DNA of 23,767 nt from Prevotellaceae bacterium (GCA_031268055.1 JAIRXY010000188.1:1-23767); one strand, 5' to 3'; shown: positions 7,330 through 15,286, numbered from the stretch's first letter. The notes: generated from the letters alone by a model not told the origin. Numbers and translations are program-made.

Positions 7330-9858
7330 ATGCATATAAAGATAAGAATTTTCATATTAACAACATTGTACTCTACAATGTTCTCACCGGCAGCGATGGC
7401 GCAGCTTTCCGCCGACAGCGCCTCCGCAGCCGAAGTACAAACAGCGCCAAGCTTGAGCGTTGACGTAATAGAGGTTGACGTTGACGAAAACGAAAGCGAA
7501 GGGCAAAACGTTTCGGGCTTGCTGGGCGCTTCGCGCGATGTCTTCACCTCGCAGGTGCAGTACAACCTGAGCGCCTTCCGCTTTCAGGAGCGCGGCTACA
7601 GCTCGGACTACTCGTCGGTTTACTTCAACGGCTTTTCGCTGCAAGACCCCGAAACAGGGTACGCTAACTACAACGTGTGGGGTGGGCTGAACGATGTGCT
7701 GCGCAGCTATACCAGCAAGAATGGCTTAGAGCCTTCGGAGTGGTCCTTTGGCAACTTTTCCGGCGTAACGTCGTACAGCACGCGCGCATCCGGCTACCGT
7801 AAGCAGACCCGCGTGTCCATTGCCATGGCCAACCGTACCTACAGGCACAGGCTGATGGCAACCAGCGCCAGCGGCTTGCTGCAAAATGGCTGGGCTTACG
7901 CAATCTCGGCCTCCATGCGGCTGGGTAACTCGGGGTACATGGACGGCACGCCCTACGAATCGGTTGCCTACTTCATGGCGGTTGAAAAGCAGCTCGGCAA
8001 GGGGCATAGCCTCAACCTGACCGTTATGGGGTCTCCGCTGCGGCGCGGCATGTCAAGCGCCGTTATTCAGGAGGCTTACGACCTGTACGGCAGCTACTCG
8101 TACAACCCTCGGTGGGGCTACCAAAGCGGCAAGATTCGCCCGGCGCGCATTCGCCGCGTGCACCTGCCGCTGGCCATGCTCAACTACGTGTGGAACATCA
8201 ACGAGAACGCGAAGGTGGAGGCGGGTATTTCGCTCCTTGCCGGGCGCAACGGAACGTCGGACTTGGACTGGTTTGACGGCAACGACCCCCGCCCCGACTA
8301 CTACCGCAAGTTCCCAAGCTACCAAACCGACCCTGCGCTGAAGGCGTGGTACACCGAGCAGTGGAAATCTCACAACATTACCACCACGCAAATCGACTGG
8401 GACGCGCTGATTGAGGGGAACTACAACGCCAACCTCAACAAGGAAGACGACGACTGGCAGGCCTTGACCATCGTTAAGGAGCGCCGCAGCGACCAGCGAA
8501 CGCTGAGGGGATTTACCAGCTACGTCAACCACCTCAACCAGCACCTATCGCTGCATGGAGGGCTGGAGGCGCAGGTGTACAAGGGGCTGTTCTTTCAGCT
8601 GGTGAAGGATGCTCTGGAGGCCGACTACTACCTGAATGTGGATAAATACGCCATGAGCGACTACGCGCTTACGCCTCAGAATGCCTACTACGACGTGAAC
8701 GACAGCAACCTGAAGAAGCGCCTTGGCGAAAAGTTCGGCTACGACTACAACATCCGCCAAAACGATATTTCGGGCTGGGCGCAGGTGAAGCTTAGCCGCG
8801 GTATCTTTGACTACTACCTTGCCGGCTCAGCGGGGTACACCGAATTTTGGCGCGACGGCAAAATGAACAACGGTCGCTTTGCCGAGACAGGACGCTCCTA
8901 CGGCAAGTCGAAAAAGGAAACGTTTGTGCACTACGCCGCCAAAGCCAACGCTACCTGCAAAATCACAGGGCGCAACTACCTTGCGGTAAATGCAGGCTAC
9001 GAGCTTCGCCCGCCGCTGTTCAAGAATACCTACCTGCAGGAGCGCTACCACAGCTTCACGGTTGCCGATTACGGCCTGAGCATCGATAACGAAAAAATAT
9101 ACGGGGGCGACGTCAGCTACCACTACCGAGGAACAAGCCTCAAGCTGCGCGCGTCGGCATACTACACGCAGAGCAAAAATGCTTCGGAGATAAAGGTGTT
9201 CTACATGGAGGGCACGTCGGCGCTGGTGGAGTACATTGCTCAAGGCTTAGACAAGCGCCACATAGGTAGCGAGCTGGGGGCCAGCTGCAAGCTGACCTCT
9301 ACCGTTACCCTCGACATGGCGCTGGCGCACGGCTGGTACGGCTACACCTCCAACCCCAACACGTCGGTCATAGCCGATGACGAGGCTGCCCACGTGAACG
9401 CCATCAGCTTTCACAAGGCCTACATTGCAGGCTACAGCGTTGGCGGAAAGCCGCAAACTGTTGGCGCTGCATCGCTAACGTATCGCTCGCCCAAGTACTG
9501 GTTTGCAGGCGTCACCGGCAGCGTGGCGGCCAACACCTACATCGAAATCAACTACGACAGGCGCACCCACGAGGCCGTATCTTTTCTGCCCGGAACGCCG
9601 CAGTACAAGCATCAGCTGGAGCAGGAAAAATACCCCGTGGCCTACACGATAGACCTGTTTGGCGGCGCTTCGTGGCAGCTCAAAAATGTCGGCATAGTAG
9701 GCTTGAACGGGAATGTGCAAAACATCCTAAACCAAAACTTCAAGACCGGCGGGTTTGAGCAGCTACGGTACGACGTTACCCTGTTGGACAAATTCCCATC
9801 GAAGTACTACTACAGCTTTGGCCTTACGTTTTTCATGCAGGCGTACTATCGCTTCTAA
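7330..9858 (+). CDS. TonB-dependent receptor-like outer-membrane protein
   Basis: The product has 842 residues with a signal peptide ending at AMAQ (about residue 25) that depends on the ATG at 7330. A short acidic stretch (VDVIEVDVDENESEG) precedes a compact plug-like domain (about 45-160) with RFQERGYSSDYSSVYFNG and SLQDPETGY. The rest is a Tyr/aromatic-rich barrel with many alternating strands, ending in YYRF, whose terminal Phe is expected for BAM-dependent barrels. There is no N-terminal carboxypeptidase-like domain and no SusD gene nearby, so it is not a classical SusCD system. It heads a same-strand run with three lipoprotein genes and is divergent from a secreted nuclease operon. In the family such proteins import bound ligands using TonB energy; the ligand here is unknown, and nucleic-acid products are a guess from context. 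Confidence 0.8.
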   Translation: MHIKIRIFILTTLYSTMFSPAAMAQLSADSASAAEVQTAPSLSVDVIEVDVDENESEGQNVSGLLGASRDVFTSQVQYNLSAFRFQERGYSSDYSSVYFNGFSLQDPETGYANYNVWGGLNDVLRSYTSKNGLEPSEWSFGNFSGVTSYSTRASGYRKQTRVSIAMANRTYRHRLMATSASGLLQNGWAYAISASMRLGNSGYMDGTPYESVAYFMAVEKQLGKGHSLNLTVMGSPLRRGMSSAVIQEAYDLYGSYSYNPRWGYQSGKIRPARIRRVHLPLAMLNYVWNINENAKVEAGISLLAGRNGTSDLDWFDGNDPRPDYYRKFPSYQTDPALKAWYTEQWKSHNITTTQIDWDALIEGNYNANLNKEDDDWQALTIVKERRSDQRTLRGFTSYVNHLNQHLSLHGGLEAQVYKGLFFQLVKDALEADYYLNVDKYAMSDYALTPQNAYYDVNDSNLKKRLGEKFGYDYNIRQNDISGWAQVKLSRGIFDYYLAGSAGYTEFWRDGKMNNGRFAETGRSYGKSKKETFVHYAAKANATCKITGRNYLAVNAGYELRPPLFKNTYLQERYHSFTVADYGLSIDNEKIYGGDVSYHYRGTSLKLRASAYYTQSKNASEIKVFYMEGTSALVEYIAQGLDKRHIGSELGASCKLTSTVTLDMALAHGWYGYTSNPNTSVIADDEAAHVNAISFHKAYIAGYSVGGKPQTVGAASLTYRSPKYWFAGVTGSVAANTYIEINYDRRTHEAVSFLPGTPQYKHQLEQEKYPVAYTIDLFGGASWQLKNVGIVGLNGNVQNILNQNFKTGGFEQLRYDVTLLDKFPSKYYYSFGLTFFMQAYYRF

Positions 9859-9921
9859 AAACAGGCCGAGGCTTCCGCAGCTTCTGATTTCAACAATAAC
9901 ACTATAAGCAACTGATTATTC

Positions 9922-10620
9922 ATGAAACATACACACAACATATATTTTTCTACGCTGCTTGCAGCATCGCTGTGCCTGAGCGCGTGCATGCGCGGATACG
10001 ACTACGAGTTTTATACTCCTCCATTTCCGGAAACTCCTACGGTAGACCAAGCTACAAATTACGTCTACGAAACCTTTGACGACGCAGCCTGCGTTGACGG
10101 GCAAATGCTGATGCCACCTTTCGGTTGGACAAGCTTTGCCATCGCCGGCGTGCGCACCTTTCAAACCGGCGTGGTTGCCAAAAAAGGTGGCGGCATAATG
10201 CGCGGCGTAATGGGTACGGGCTACCTCTCTAACGACACCGTAAACGACTTCTGGCTGGTAATGCCGCCGCTTGATGTATCGGACTCCACCAGCAGGCTTA
10301 CCTTTCAAGAGGGGATTACCTACGACAACGATAGCACCAAGATTATGCTAATGTACAGCGAAATCTACAGCGGCGGCATGGATAGAATTAACCCGAGCGA
10401 GTGGGTAGCGCTGAGAGAAACCAAGCCTGCCGCAACTTCCTCGGGAGCGGTAGAGATGAGAGAGTGCGCCCCCATATCGCTCTGGAAGCTGGGGGGAAGC
10501 CGCAAGGTGGTATACGTTGCTTTCCGGTATCGCAGCAGGGTCACGCTGGGAGACATTGCAGCGGACAACGCCAAGCGCGCCAACTACTACCTCGACAACG
10601 TTGTATTCAGGCGGAATTAA
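9922..10620 (+). CDS. Lipoprotein with one choice-of-anchor-J-like domain
   Basis: The 232-residue product has a lipoprotein signal ending in LSAC (Cys22). The body is a single jelly-roll-like domain: YETFDD near residue 50, GWTSF, a central DFWLVMPPLDVSDS strand, and a final YYLDNVVF. The order ETF / W-L-(T/S/M)-P-P-L-D / (D)N-V-(V/I)-F is shared with the next two lipoproteins and matches the choice-of-anchor-J or DUF5017 kind of domain found in surface proteins of Bacteroidota. It starts 63 bp after the TonB receptor gene and is probably co-transcribed with it. A role as a surface-exposed ligand-binding partner of the receptor is inferred. The 211 bp after it hold an array of 23-bp repeats. 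Confidence 0.7.
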   Translation: MKHTHNIYFSTLLAASLCLSACMRGYDYEFYTPPFPETPTVDQATNYVYETFDDAACVDGQMLMPPFGWTSFAIAGVRTFQTGVVAKKGGGIMRGVMGTGYLSNDTVNDFWLVMPPLDVSDSTSRLTFQEGITYDNDSTKIMLMYSEIYSGGMDRINPSEWVALRETKPAATSSGAVEMRECAPISLWKLGGSRKVVYVAFRYRSRVTLGDIAADNAKRANYYLDNVVFRRN

Positions 10621-10654
10621 GAGCAGATGCACGACAAAAGATGCTATAAGTACT

Positions 10655-10797
10655 GTCATGCCATCCTGAACAGCGCTGCCACGCCATCCTGAGCAGCATT
10701 GCTCAGCCATCCTGAGCAGCGCTGCCACGCAACACTTAATTATAGGTACTGCCACGCAATGCTGAGCAGTACTGCCACGCAATACCTAAACAGGTAC
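10655..10797 (+). repeat. Degenerate tandem array of about six 23-bp units
   Basis: Units begin near 10655, 10678, 10701, 10724, 10751 and 10774. They share a GCCACGC(C/A)A start and a CTGAGCAGC core, with lengths 23, 23, 23, 27, 23 and 24. The array fills most of the spacer between the first and second lipoprotein genes. No T-run follows, so it is not an obvious terminator. It is not CRISPR-like because there are no spacers between the units. Confidence 0.75.
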
Positions 10798-10831
10798 GGC
10801 AAATAAATCAAACTAAAAAGAAGCAAAAAAA

Positions 10832-11980
10832 ATGAAGCAAAATATTTTATGGGTAATATCTCTATGTTTCGCAGCAGCCTCGTGCGATATGGAGAAAAAT
10901 GAGCCGCTGCAACCCGCAGGGCTTACCCAGCTACACGAAACTTTTGAGGCGCTGAGCAACGAGAATAGCATTAGCCGGCTCAGCGGCTGGACTAACATTA
11001 TGGTGGTAGACGCTACCCACGCCGCGCCGCTGCAATGGCTGGCGTACGAAACAGGGTGCAACGTGGCAATGCAGGCCTCGGCGCACAAGTTCGACGATAG
11101 CAACAGGGGCATATCCTACGAATCGTGGCTGCTCACGCCTCCTTTGGACTTTGGGCATGCCGCGAGCAAAACGCTATCCTTCCGCATGCAAGCATCCCAC
11201 TGGCAGGAGCCGACAACCATCGGCGTATATCTGGTAGAAAATCTTGCCGCAATAGGCAAGCCCGAAAAGCTCATACTGCTGCCGGCCAACCTGCCCGAAA
11301 AGAGCTCCGGAAGCCGCTGGATAGCAACCTCCATAGACCTGAGCAAGACGCGCGGCGTTGCTATGGTTGGCTTTTGCTACAGAGGGTTAGGAGGCTCCTC
11401 GGCCTCTACGTCTTTTCGTGTTGACGACGTGATTTTTGGGGGCGCAGGCAGCGCTACCAAGGCCGCCATATTTGAAGAAACTTTTGAAAACGGCTTGGGC
11501 AGCTTTACGCCTGTCAGCGCGAGCGGCGCGCAAAGTTGGGAGTGGAACAGCAGCGCCGAAAGCGCTCCATACATGCCTGCCGCCAAAGTAAGCGGTTACA
11601 CCTCGGGAGCTTCCTATCCCAACGAAGACTGGCTTATTTCGCCGCCCATTGACCTTAGCGGCGCGCAAAGCGCAATCCTCACCTTTGAGCACAACATCAA
11701 CAAGGGGGTGGCTTCTGCCGACGCTATGAAGCGGGAGCAAGCGGTGCTAATATCAACGAGCTGCACAGACGCCAGCAAGCCCGGGGACGCAGCGTGGGAG
11801 CCGCTAACGGCGCTCGCCTATCCGTCGGGGAGCACATGGACGTTTGCCTGCTCCGGAAAGCTTAGCCTTGCGCAGTACGCAGGCAGCAGCAACGTTCGCG
11901 TAGCGTTTAAGTACACCTGCGGAAACGACAACGCCGCTACGTGGAGCATAGCAAACTTCAAGGTAGTTGGCGAAAATTGA
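10832..11980 (+). CDS. Lipoprotein with two choice-of-anchor-J-like domains
   Basis: The 382-residue product has a lipoprotein signal ending in AASC (Cys18) followed by acidic DMEKNE, similar to the signals that send lipoproteins to the cell surface in Bacteroidota. Domain 1 spans about residues 33-210 (LHETFEAL, GWTNI, SWLLTPPLDF, SFRVDDVIFG). Domain 2 spans about 215-382 (IFEETFENG, DWLISPPIDLSG, LTFEHN, VRVAFKY, WSIANFKVVG). Both carry the same strand order, which indicates an internal duplication. The A-rich bases just before ATG 10832 fit the usual start context in this phylum. The gene lies between the one-domain lipoprotein and the larger lipoprotein and is likely part of the same transcription unit. 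Binding of a polymer or a host molecule is possible; nothing in the sequence fixes the ligand. Confidence 0.7.
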   Translation: MKQNILWVISLCFAAASCDMEKNEPLQPAGLTQLHETFEALSNENSISRLSGWTNIMVVDATHAAPLQWLAYETGCNVAMQASAHKFDDSNRGISYESWLLTPPLDFGHAASKTLSFRMQASHWQEPTTIGVYLVENLAAIGKPEKLILLPANLPEKSSGSRWIATSIDLSKTRGVAMVGFCYRGLGGSSASTSFRVDDVIFGGAGSATKAAIFEETFENGLGSFTPVSASGAQSWEWNSSAESAPYMPAAKVSGYTSGASYPNEDWLISPPIDLSGAQSAILTFEHNINKGVASADAMKREQAVLISTSCTDASKPGDAAWEPLTALAYPSGSTWTFACSGKLSLAQYAGSSNVRVAFKYTCGNDNAATWSIANFKVVGEN

Positions 11981-12064
11981 CACCCGTAGCGAATACCAAA
12001 ACCGATAATTTTTCCCATGAAAGGGCTCATAAACATTCTTATTAACTGATAAAAGCAATGAATT

Positions 12065-14041
12065 ATGAGAAAAATAAAAACATTGGCAATATACTTCATT
12101 TTTGCAGCCGGCATTACATCGTGCCGCAACGACAAGGTAGACAGCGACGAATTTATACCAGCCCCCACCGAAGGCGCGACCTCGCTATACGAAACATTTG
12201 ACGGCTTTACCCCCGACGCTAAGGTCGCCAACGTCAGAGGGTGGTCGGAGCTGCTCGTCAAGGGGCGTATTTCGTGGATAGTCGTCAACAAAAATGGCAA
12301 TAAGTACGCCGAAATTACGGCCGCAAATACCACAGACGACAACGATTGCGAAGCATGGCTGCTTACCCCTGCGCTCGATTTGGCAAAAGCGCCGAACAAA
12401 ACGCTGACCTTTAGCACGCAGCTTGCCTCATGGCGCGAGCAGTCTTCGCTTGAGGTGTACCTGCTGCCTGCGCGCTCCACCAAAGACGCCGTCAAGCTGG
12501 CGATTGGCGAAGCCCCCGACTACATTCGCATTGCCCAGCAAGCAGATGGCCCCGACGTGTGGGTGCCCTCCGGCGATGTCGACTTGAGCCGCCATGCGGG
12601 TATGGGTATCGTTTACGTTGCGTTTCGCTATACAGCAAAAGGCGGTACGGATAACTCCACCACCTTCCGCATAGACAACGTAGCGCTGGGAAGCGTCGGC
12701 GGGGATACCGGCGGAGATACCACCGGCGTATCGACCCTTAGCGAGGACTTTGAGTCGTTCACGGACGGAACGGGAAATGCCTACATGAGCAAGCAACCCG
12801 ACAGCAAGGGGTGGAAAGGGCTAAATACGCAGGGCGCGTCGGATAAGCTGGAGCCTGATGTGCGCAAGTATGGCGAGAACGAGAATAAGTTCGTGCAATT
12901 TTCGGCGCACCGCAACTCAATCACCACGGCCGCAGCGCAGGAGTTCTGGCTTATTTCGCCAAGCTTGAACGTAGATTCTGCCGCCTCAAAAACCTTCTCG
13001 TTTGACGTTGCGGCAGGCTACTACAACGAAAATACTGTCTTTGAGGTGTACATCATGGACGGCGACAACCCCGCTACGGCAAGCAAAGAAAAGCTGGAGT
13101 GGAGCAGGCCGAGCGCTATACCACCCGGCGCATACGGCGCTTTTGCCTCGTCGGGTAACGTAGACATATCAGCGTACAGCGGAATACGGCGCATAGGATT
13201 CTACTACCAAGGGACAAGCGGCTCCGGCAACTCCACTACCTACCAGCTCGACAACTTTGTGTTTGGAAGTAGCGTTGCGGTTACGCCAACGCTGAAGTTT
13301 ACCTCCACGGCTTCTGCCGCGGTTGTTGTAGGGAATGAGCTCAGCCACACCTTTACGCTGGAGGAAAAAAATCTGACGGGTACAACCACCATCTCGTGCA
13401 GCGACCTACCGGACTGGCTCACGCTCACCGGCAAAACGCTTACCGGTACTGCCCCCGCTACCGCCGGTAGCTACACGCTTAATGTTACCGCAGCCAACGG
13501 AAGCGTAACGGCAGCGCAAGCGCTGACCATTACGGTTACCGAACCGGTTGCCCCCGGCTCAAACCTTGTAGTGAACGGCAGCTTTGAAGATTTTGCCGAC
13601 GCTACGCCTGGGGGGTGGTCAATTGGAACAGGTGTTAACAACAATCCTGTTGCTAAAATCGCAGCAGCGGCGCAAGATGGTAGCTTTGCCGTGAAGCTCG
13701 CAGGCGCCACAGGCGGCCGGTGCGACTTGAAGCAAACAATTGCCGGAATTGTTCCGGGAGCGACTTATGCCGTTTCATTTTGGTATAAAGACAATACCCA
13801 AGGTGTGTACAATCAAGGAGTAAAAATTTGGTCTAACTTCTCGAATGGTAGCGGTAAGCCAATTGTACCCGACGCAAAAAGTCGCCTGCAATCCGATACA
13901 ACGCTTGCGCCAACCGCCAGCTGGGCATTGTTCACGCTTGATGTTGTAGCGCCGGACGAGGCCGCCAGCTTTAATTTTGAGATTAGGGCAACGAAGAACA
14001 ATGAGGGAATAATCGATAACTGTTCTTTCGTTACAAAGTAA
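12065..14041 (+). CDS. Large multidomain lipoprotein: two choice-of-anchor-J-like domains, Ig-like domain, CBM-like domain
   Basis: The 658-residue product has a signal ending in ITSC (Cys20) followed by RNDKVDSDE, an acidic surface-export-like stretch. Domains in order: a first anchor-J-like domain at about 40-215 (LYETFDGF, AWLLTPALDL, FRIDNVALG); a GGDTGGDT linker; a second one at about 230-405 (LSEDFESF, FWLISPSLNV, YQLDNFVFG); a putative Ig/cadherin-like domain at about 410-497 (LPDWLTLTGKTLTGTAPATA); and a C-terminal domain from about 503 (NLVVNGSFEDF, GGWSIGTG, FWYKD, DNCSF) that resembles CBM4/9-like carbohydrate-binding modules. It is the last gene of the receptor-lipoprotein run and is followed by a palindrome array and a strong terminator. 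It probably forms the longest surface-exposed binding component; the ligand is not shown. Confidence 0.75.
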   Translation: MRKIKTLAIYFIFAAGITSCRNDKVDSDEFIPAPTEGATSLYETFDGFTPDAKVANVRGWSELLVKGRISWIVVNKNGNKYAEITAANTTDDNDCEAWLLTPALDLAKAPNKTLTFSTQLASWREQSSLEVYLLPARSTKDAVKLAIGEAPDYIRIAQQADGPDVWVPSGDVDLSRHAGMGIVYVAFRYTAKGGTDNSTTFRIDNVALGSVGGDTGGDTTGVSTLSEDFESFTDGTGNAYMSKQPDSKGWKGLNTQGASDKLEPDVRKYGENENKFVQFSAHRNSITTAAAQEFWLISPSLNVDSAASKTFSFDVAAGYYNENTVFEVYIMDGDNPATASKEKLEWSRPSAIPPGAYGAFASSGNVDISAYSGIRRIGFYYQGTSGSGNSTTYQLDNFVFGSSVAVTPTLKFTSTASAAVVVGNELSHTFTLEEKNLTGTTTISCSDLPDWLTLTGKTLTGTAPATAGSYTLNVTAANGSVTAAQALTITVTEPVAPGSNLVVNGSFEDFADATPGGWSIGTGVNNNPVAKIAAAAQDGSFAVKLAGATGGRCDLKQTIAGIVPGATYAVSFWYKDNTQGVYNQGVKIWSNFSNGSGKPIVPDAKSRLQSDTTLAPTASWALFTLDVVAPDEAASFNFEIRATKNNEGIIDNCSFVTK

Positions 14042-14060
14042 GCCCTTTTTTAGCTCAGGT

Positions 14061-14160
14061 AAGATGCTCTTCTACGTCCGTAGAAGAGCATCTTCTATGC
14101 CCGTAGAAGAGGTTGTTCTACGCCCGTAGAAGAGGCTGTTCTACGCCCGTAGAAGAGGCT
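14061..14160. repeat. Array of four palindromic 23-bp units
   Basis: The core TTCTACGxCCGTAGAA repeats with starts at 14070, 14093 (with ATG in place of ACG), 14116 and 14139, an exact 23-bp period. The first unit is extended into a perfect inverted repeat: 14061-14076 pairs with 14079-14094, 16 bp per arm around a 2-bp centre. Each unit is self-complementary, so the transcript could fold into a row of hairpins. The array lies 3' of the last lipoprotein gene and just before its terminator. Confidence 0.85.
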
Positions 14161-14192
14161 CCTCCGGGGTTTTACGACGCTCTGTCGCTGTT

Positions 14193-14226
14193 GAGCGGGT
14201 CAACGTAAAGTGACCCGCTCTTTTTT
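14193..14226 (+). terminator. Strong Rho-independent terminator of the receptor-lipoprotein run
   Basis: GAGCGGGTCA (14193-14202) pairs perfectly with TGACCCGCTC (14211-14220) over an 8-nt loop and is followed directly by six T residues. Confidence 0.92.
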
Positions 14227-14326
14227 GGGGGCATACGGCAGCGTTTCCGCAGCACACGCTGCAAGCTTGAGCTAACCGTGCTCAAGATAATTTTATTGGG
14301 GGAATGATTTTTCGCCATATTTTTTT

Positions 14327-14334
14327 TACATTTG
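14327..14334 (+). promoter_or_regulatory. Candidate -7 box for the pRiA4b ORF-3-like gene
   Basis: TACATTTG matches TAnnTTTG and lies 72 bp before the chosen ATG at 14407. No well-spaced TTTG is seen upstream. Confidence 0.45.
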
Positions 14335-14406
14335 CGCTTTAGCAATTCCGGCCGCAGAGCGCTGCGGCTATTTTCACCAAACATAAAACCACAAAATTGA
14401 TTGCTT

Positions 14407-14982
14407 ATGACATTCCAATTCAAAATTAAGGTAAAAGGAATCACCAAGCCTCCGGTATGGAGGCAGGTTGTTGTTCCGTCGGACTTCACGTTCATGGCGT
14501 TTCACGATGTAATACAAGCTGCATTTGGCTGGGAGAACGGGCACTTGTTTGAGTTTAAAAGCAATGATGGCGGCATCCGCATATCGCTGCCAATGGACGA
14601 AGGCTTTTTTGACCCCAGCTTCTTTGCCGAAGCAGAGAACGCTTCAGAGGTCAAGCTGTCCGACATTTTTGGTGATATCCGCCAACTTTTCTACATCTAC
14701 GATTTTGGGGATGATTGGATTCACGAAATAACCCTGGAGGCAACCGCCGCCGACGGCAACGCAAAGACGGCGCTCTGCCTGTCAGGGAAGGGAGCGTGTC
14801 CGCCCGAGGACTGCGGCGGCATATACGGATATGAAGAAATAAAAAATATTTTCAAAAGCGAGCCCAAGAGCGAGCAGGCCAATGAATACAGGGAATGGCT
14901 TGGCCTGAATGTCAAAGAGGTATGGGATGCCGAAGCCTTTGATATAGACGAAGTAAATGCCATTTTAAAGCGTATCCGGTAG
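14407..14982 (+). CDS. Plasmid pRiA4b ORF-3 family protein
   Basis: I chose the ATG at 14407; a TTG two codons upstream (14401) is also in frame. The 191-residue product has the hallmarks of the pRiA4b ORF-3 family (IS1096 TnpR-like fold): F-K-I-K-V-K-G at the start, then PPVWRQVVVP, HDVIQAAFGWENGHLFEF, YDFGDDWIHEI, and the Cys-containing GKGACPPEDCGGIYGYEE. The family is common on plasmids and in accessory DNA and has no settled function; DNA binding or nucleic-acid metabolism is often guessed. There are no signal peptide or membrane segments, so the protein is cytoplasmic. It stands alone, after a strong terminator and with its own -7 box. Confidence 0.85.
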   Translation: MTFQFKIKVKGITKPPVWRQVVVPSDFTFMAFHDVIQAAFGWENGHLFEFKSNDGGIRISLPMDEGFFDPSFFAEAENASEVKLSDIFGDIRQLFYIYDFGDDWIHEITLEATAADGNAKTALCLSGKGACPPEDCGGIYGYEEIKNIFKSEPKSEQANEYREWLGLNVKEVWDAEAFDIDEVNAILKRIR

Positions 14983-15053
14983 CAATGGGGCATTTCCAAT
15001 GATAATTATGATGGGCAAAAATTTTTTGATTTGCCGTGATTTATGCTACCCCA

Positions 15054-15141
15054 CCCTTTCAGGGCTAAAAGCCCGAAATCATTTTCGTAGAGCTGTGCCC
15101 TACGAAAATGGATACCCTACTAAACCCAAGCCCTGCAAGGG
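15054..15141. repeat. Nested hairpin element (88 bp)
   Basis: The outer arms CCCTTTCAGGGCT (15054-15066) and AGCCCTGCAAGGG (15129-15141) match at 12 of 13 positions as an inverted repeat. Inside lies a perfect 11-bp stem, CATTTTCGTAG (15080-15090) with CTACGAAAATG (15100-15110), around a 9-nt loop. This looks like an interspersed non-coding hairpin element rather than a terminator, because no T-run follows. Confidence 0.7.
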
Positions 15142-15196
15142 CGCAATCCAAACGATAAGCTTTTTTATCGGACAATAGTGATTCCTAACTCAAAAG

Positions 15197-15284
15197 GGTA
15201 CATTTCAAGTTGTCGCGCTAAAATCTCCGCAGGTAAAGACGTTGCGCGCAGCATTTCTACAAAAACGACAATTTGAAATGCACC
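15197..15284. repeat. Hairpin element copy 1, MITE-like, related to 19537-19666
   Basis: The terminal inverted repeats are GGTACATTTCAAGTTGTCG (15197-15215) and the reverse complement of 15266-15284, matching at 17 of 19 positions. The core contains TTGTCGCGCTAAAA, then CCGCAG, then GTAAAGACGTTGCG...GCATTTCTAC, all shared with the second copy. The element abuts an ATTCAAA heptamer tract on its right, which leads into the helicase promoter. Confidence 0.75.
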
Positions 15285-15286
15285 TA

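Noticed and set aside
8053..8544. Minus-strand open frame of 163 codons and others under the TonB receptor
   Set aside because: Low-complexity Val/Arg-rich products that are antisense shadows of the GC-rich receptor gene.
10655..10797. Possible CRISPR array
   Set aside because: The units are contiguous and degenerate with no spacers, and no cas genes are present.
7330..14041. Polysaccharide utilisation locus
   Set aside because: No SusD, glycoside hydrolase, polysaccharide lyase or hybrid two-component regulator is present; the CBM-like domain alone is not enough.
14061..14160. Possible CRISPR array or multi-terminator
   Set aside because: The 23-bp palindromes abut without unique spacers and lack T-runs; the true terminator is at 14193-14226.
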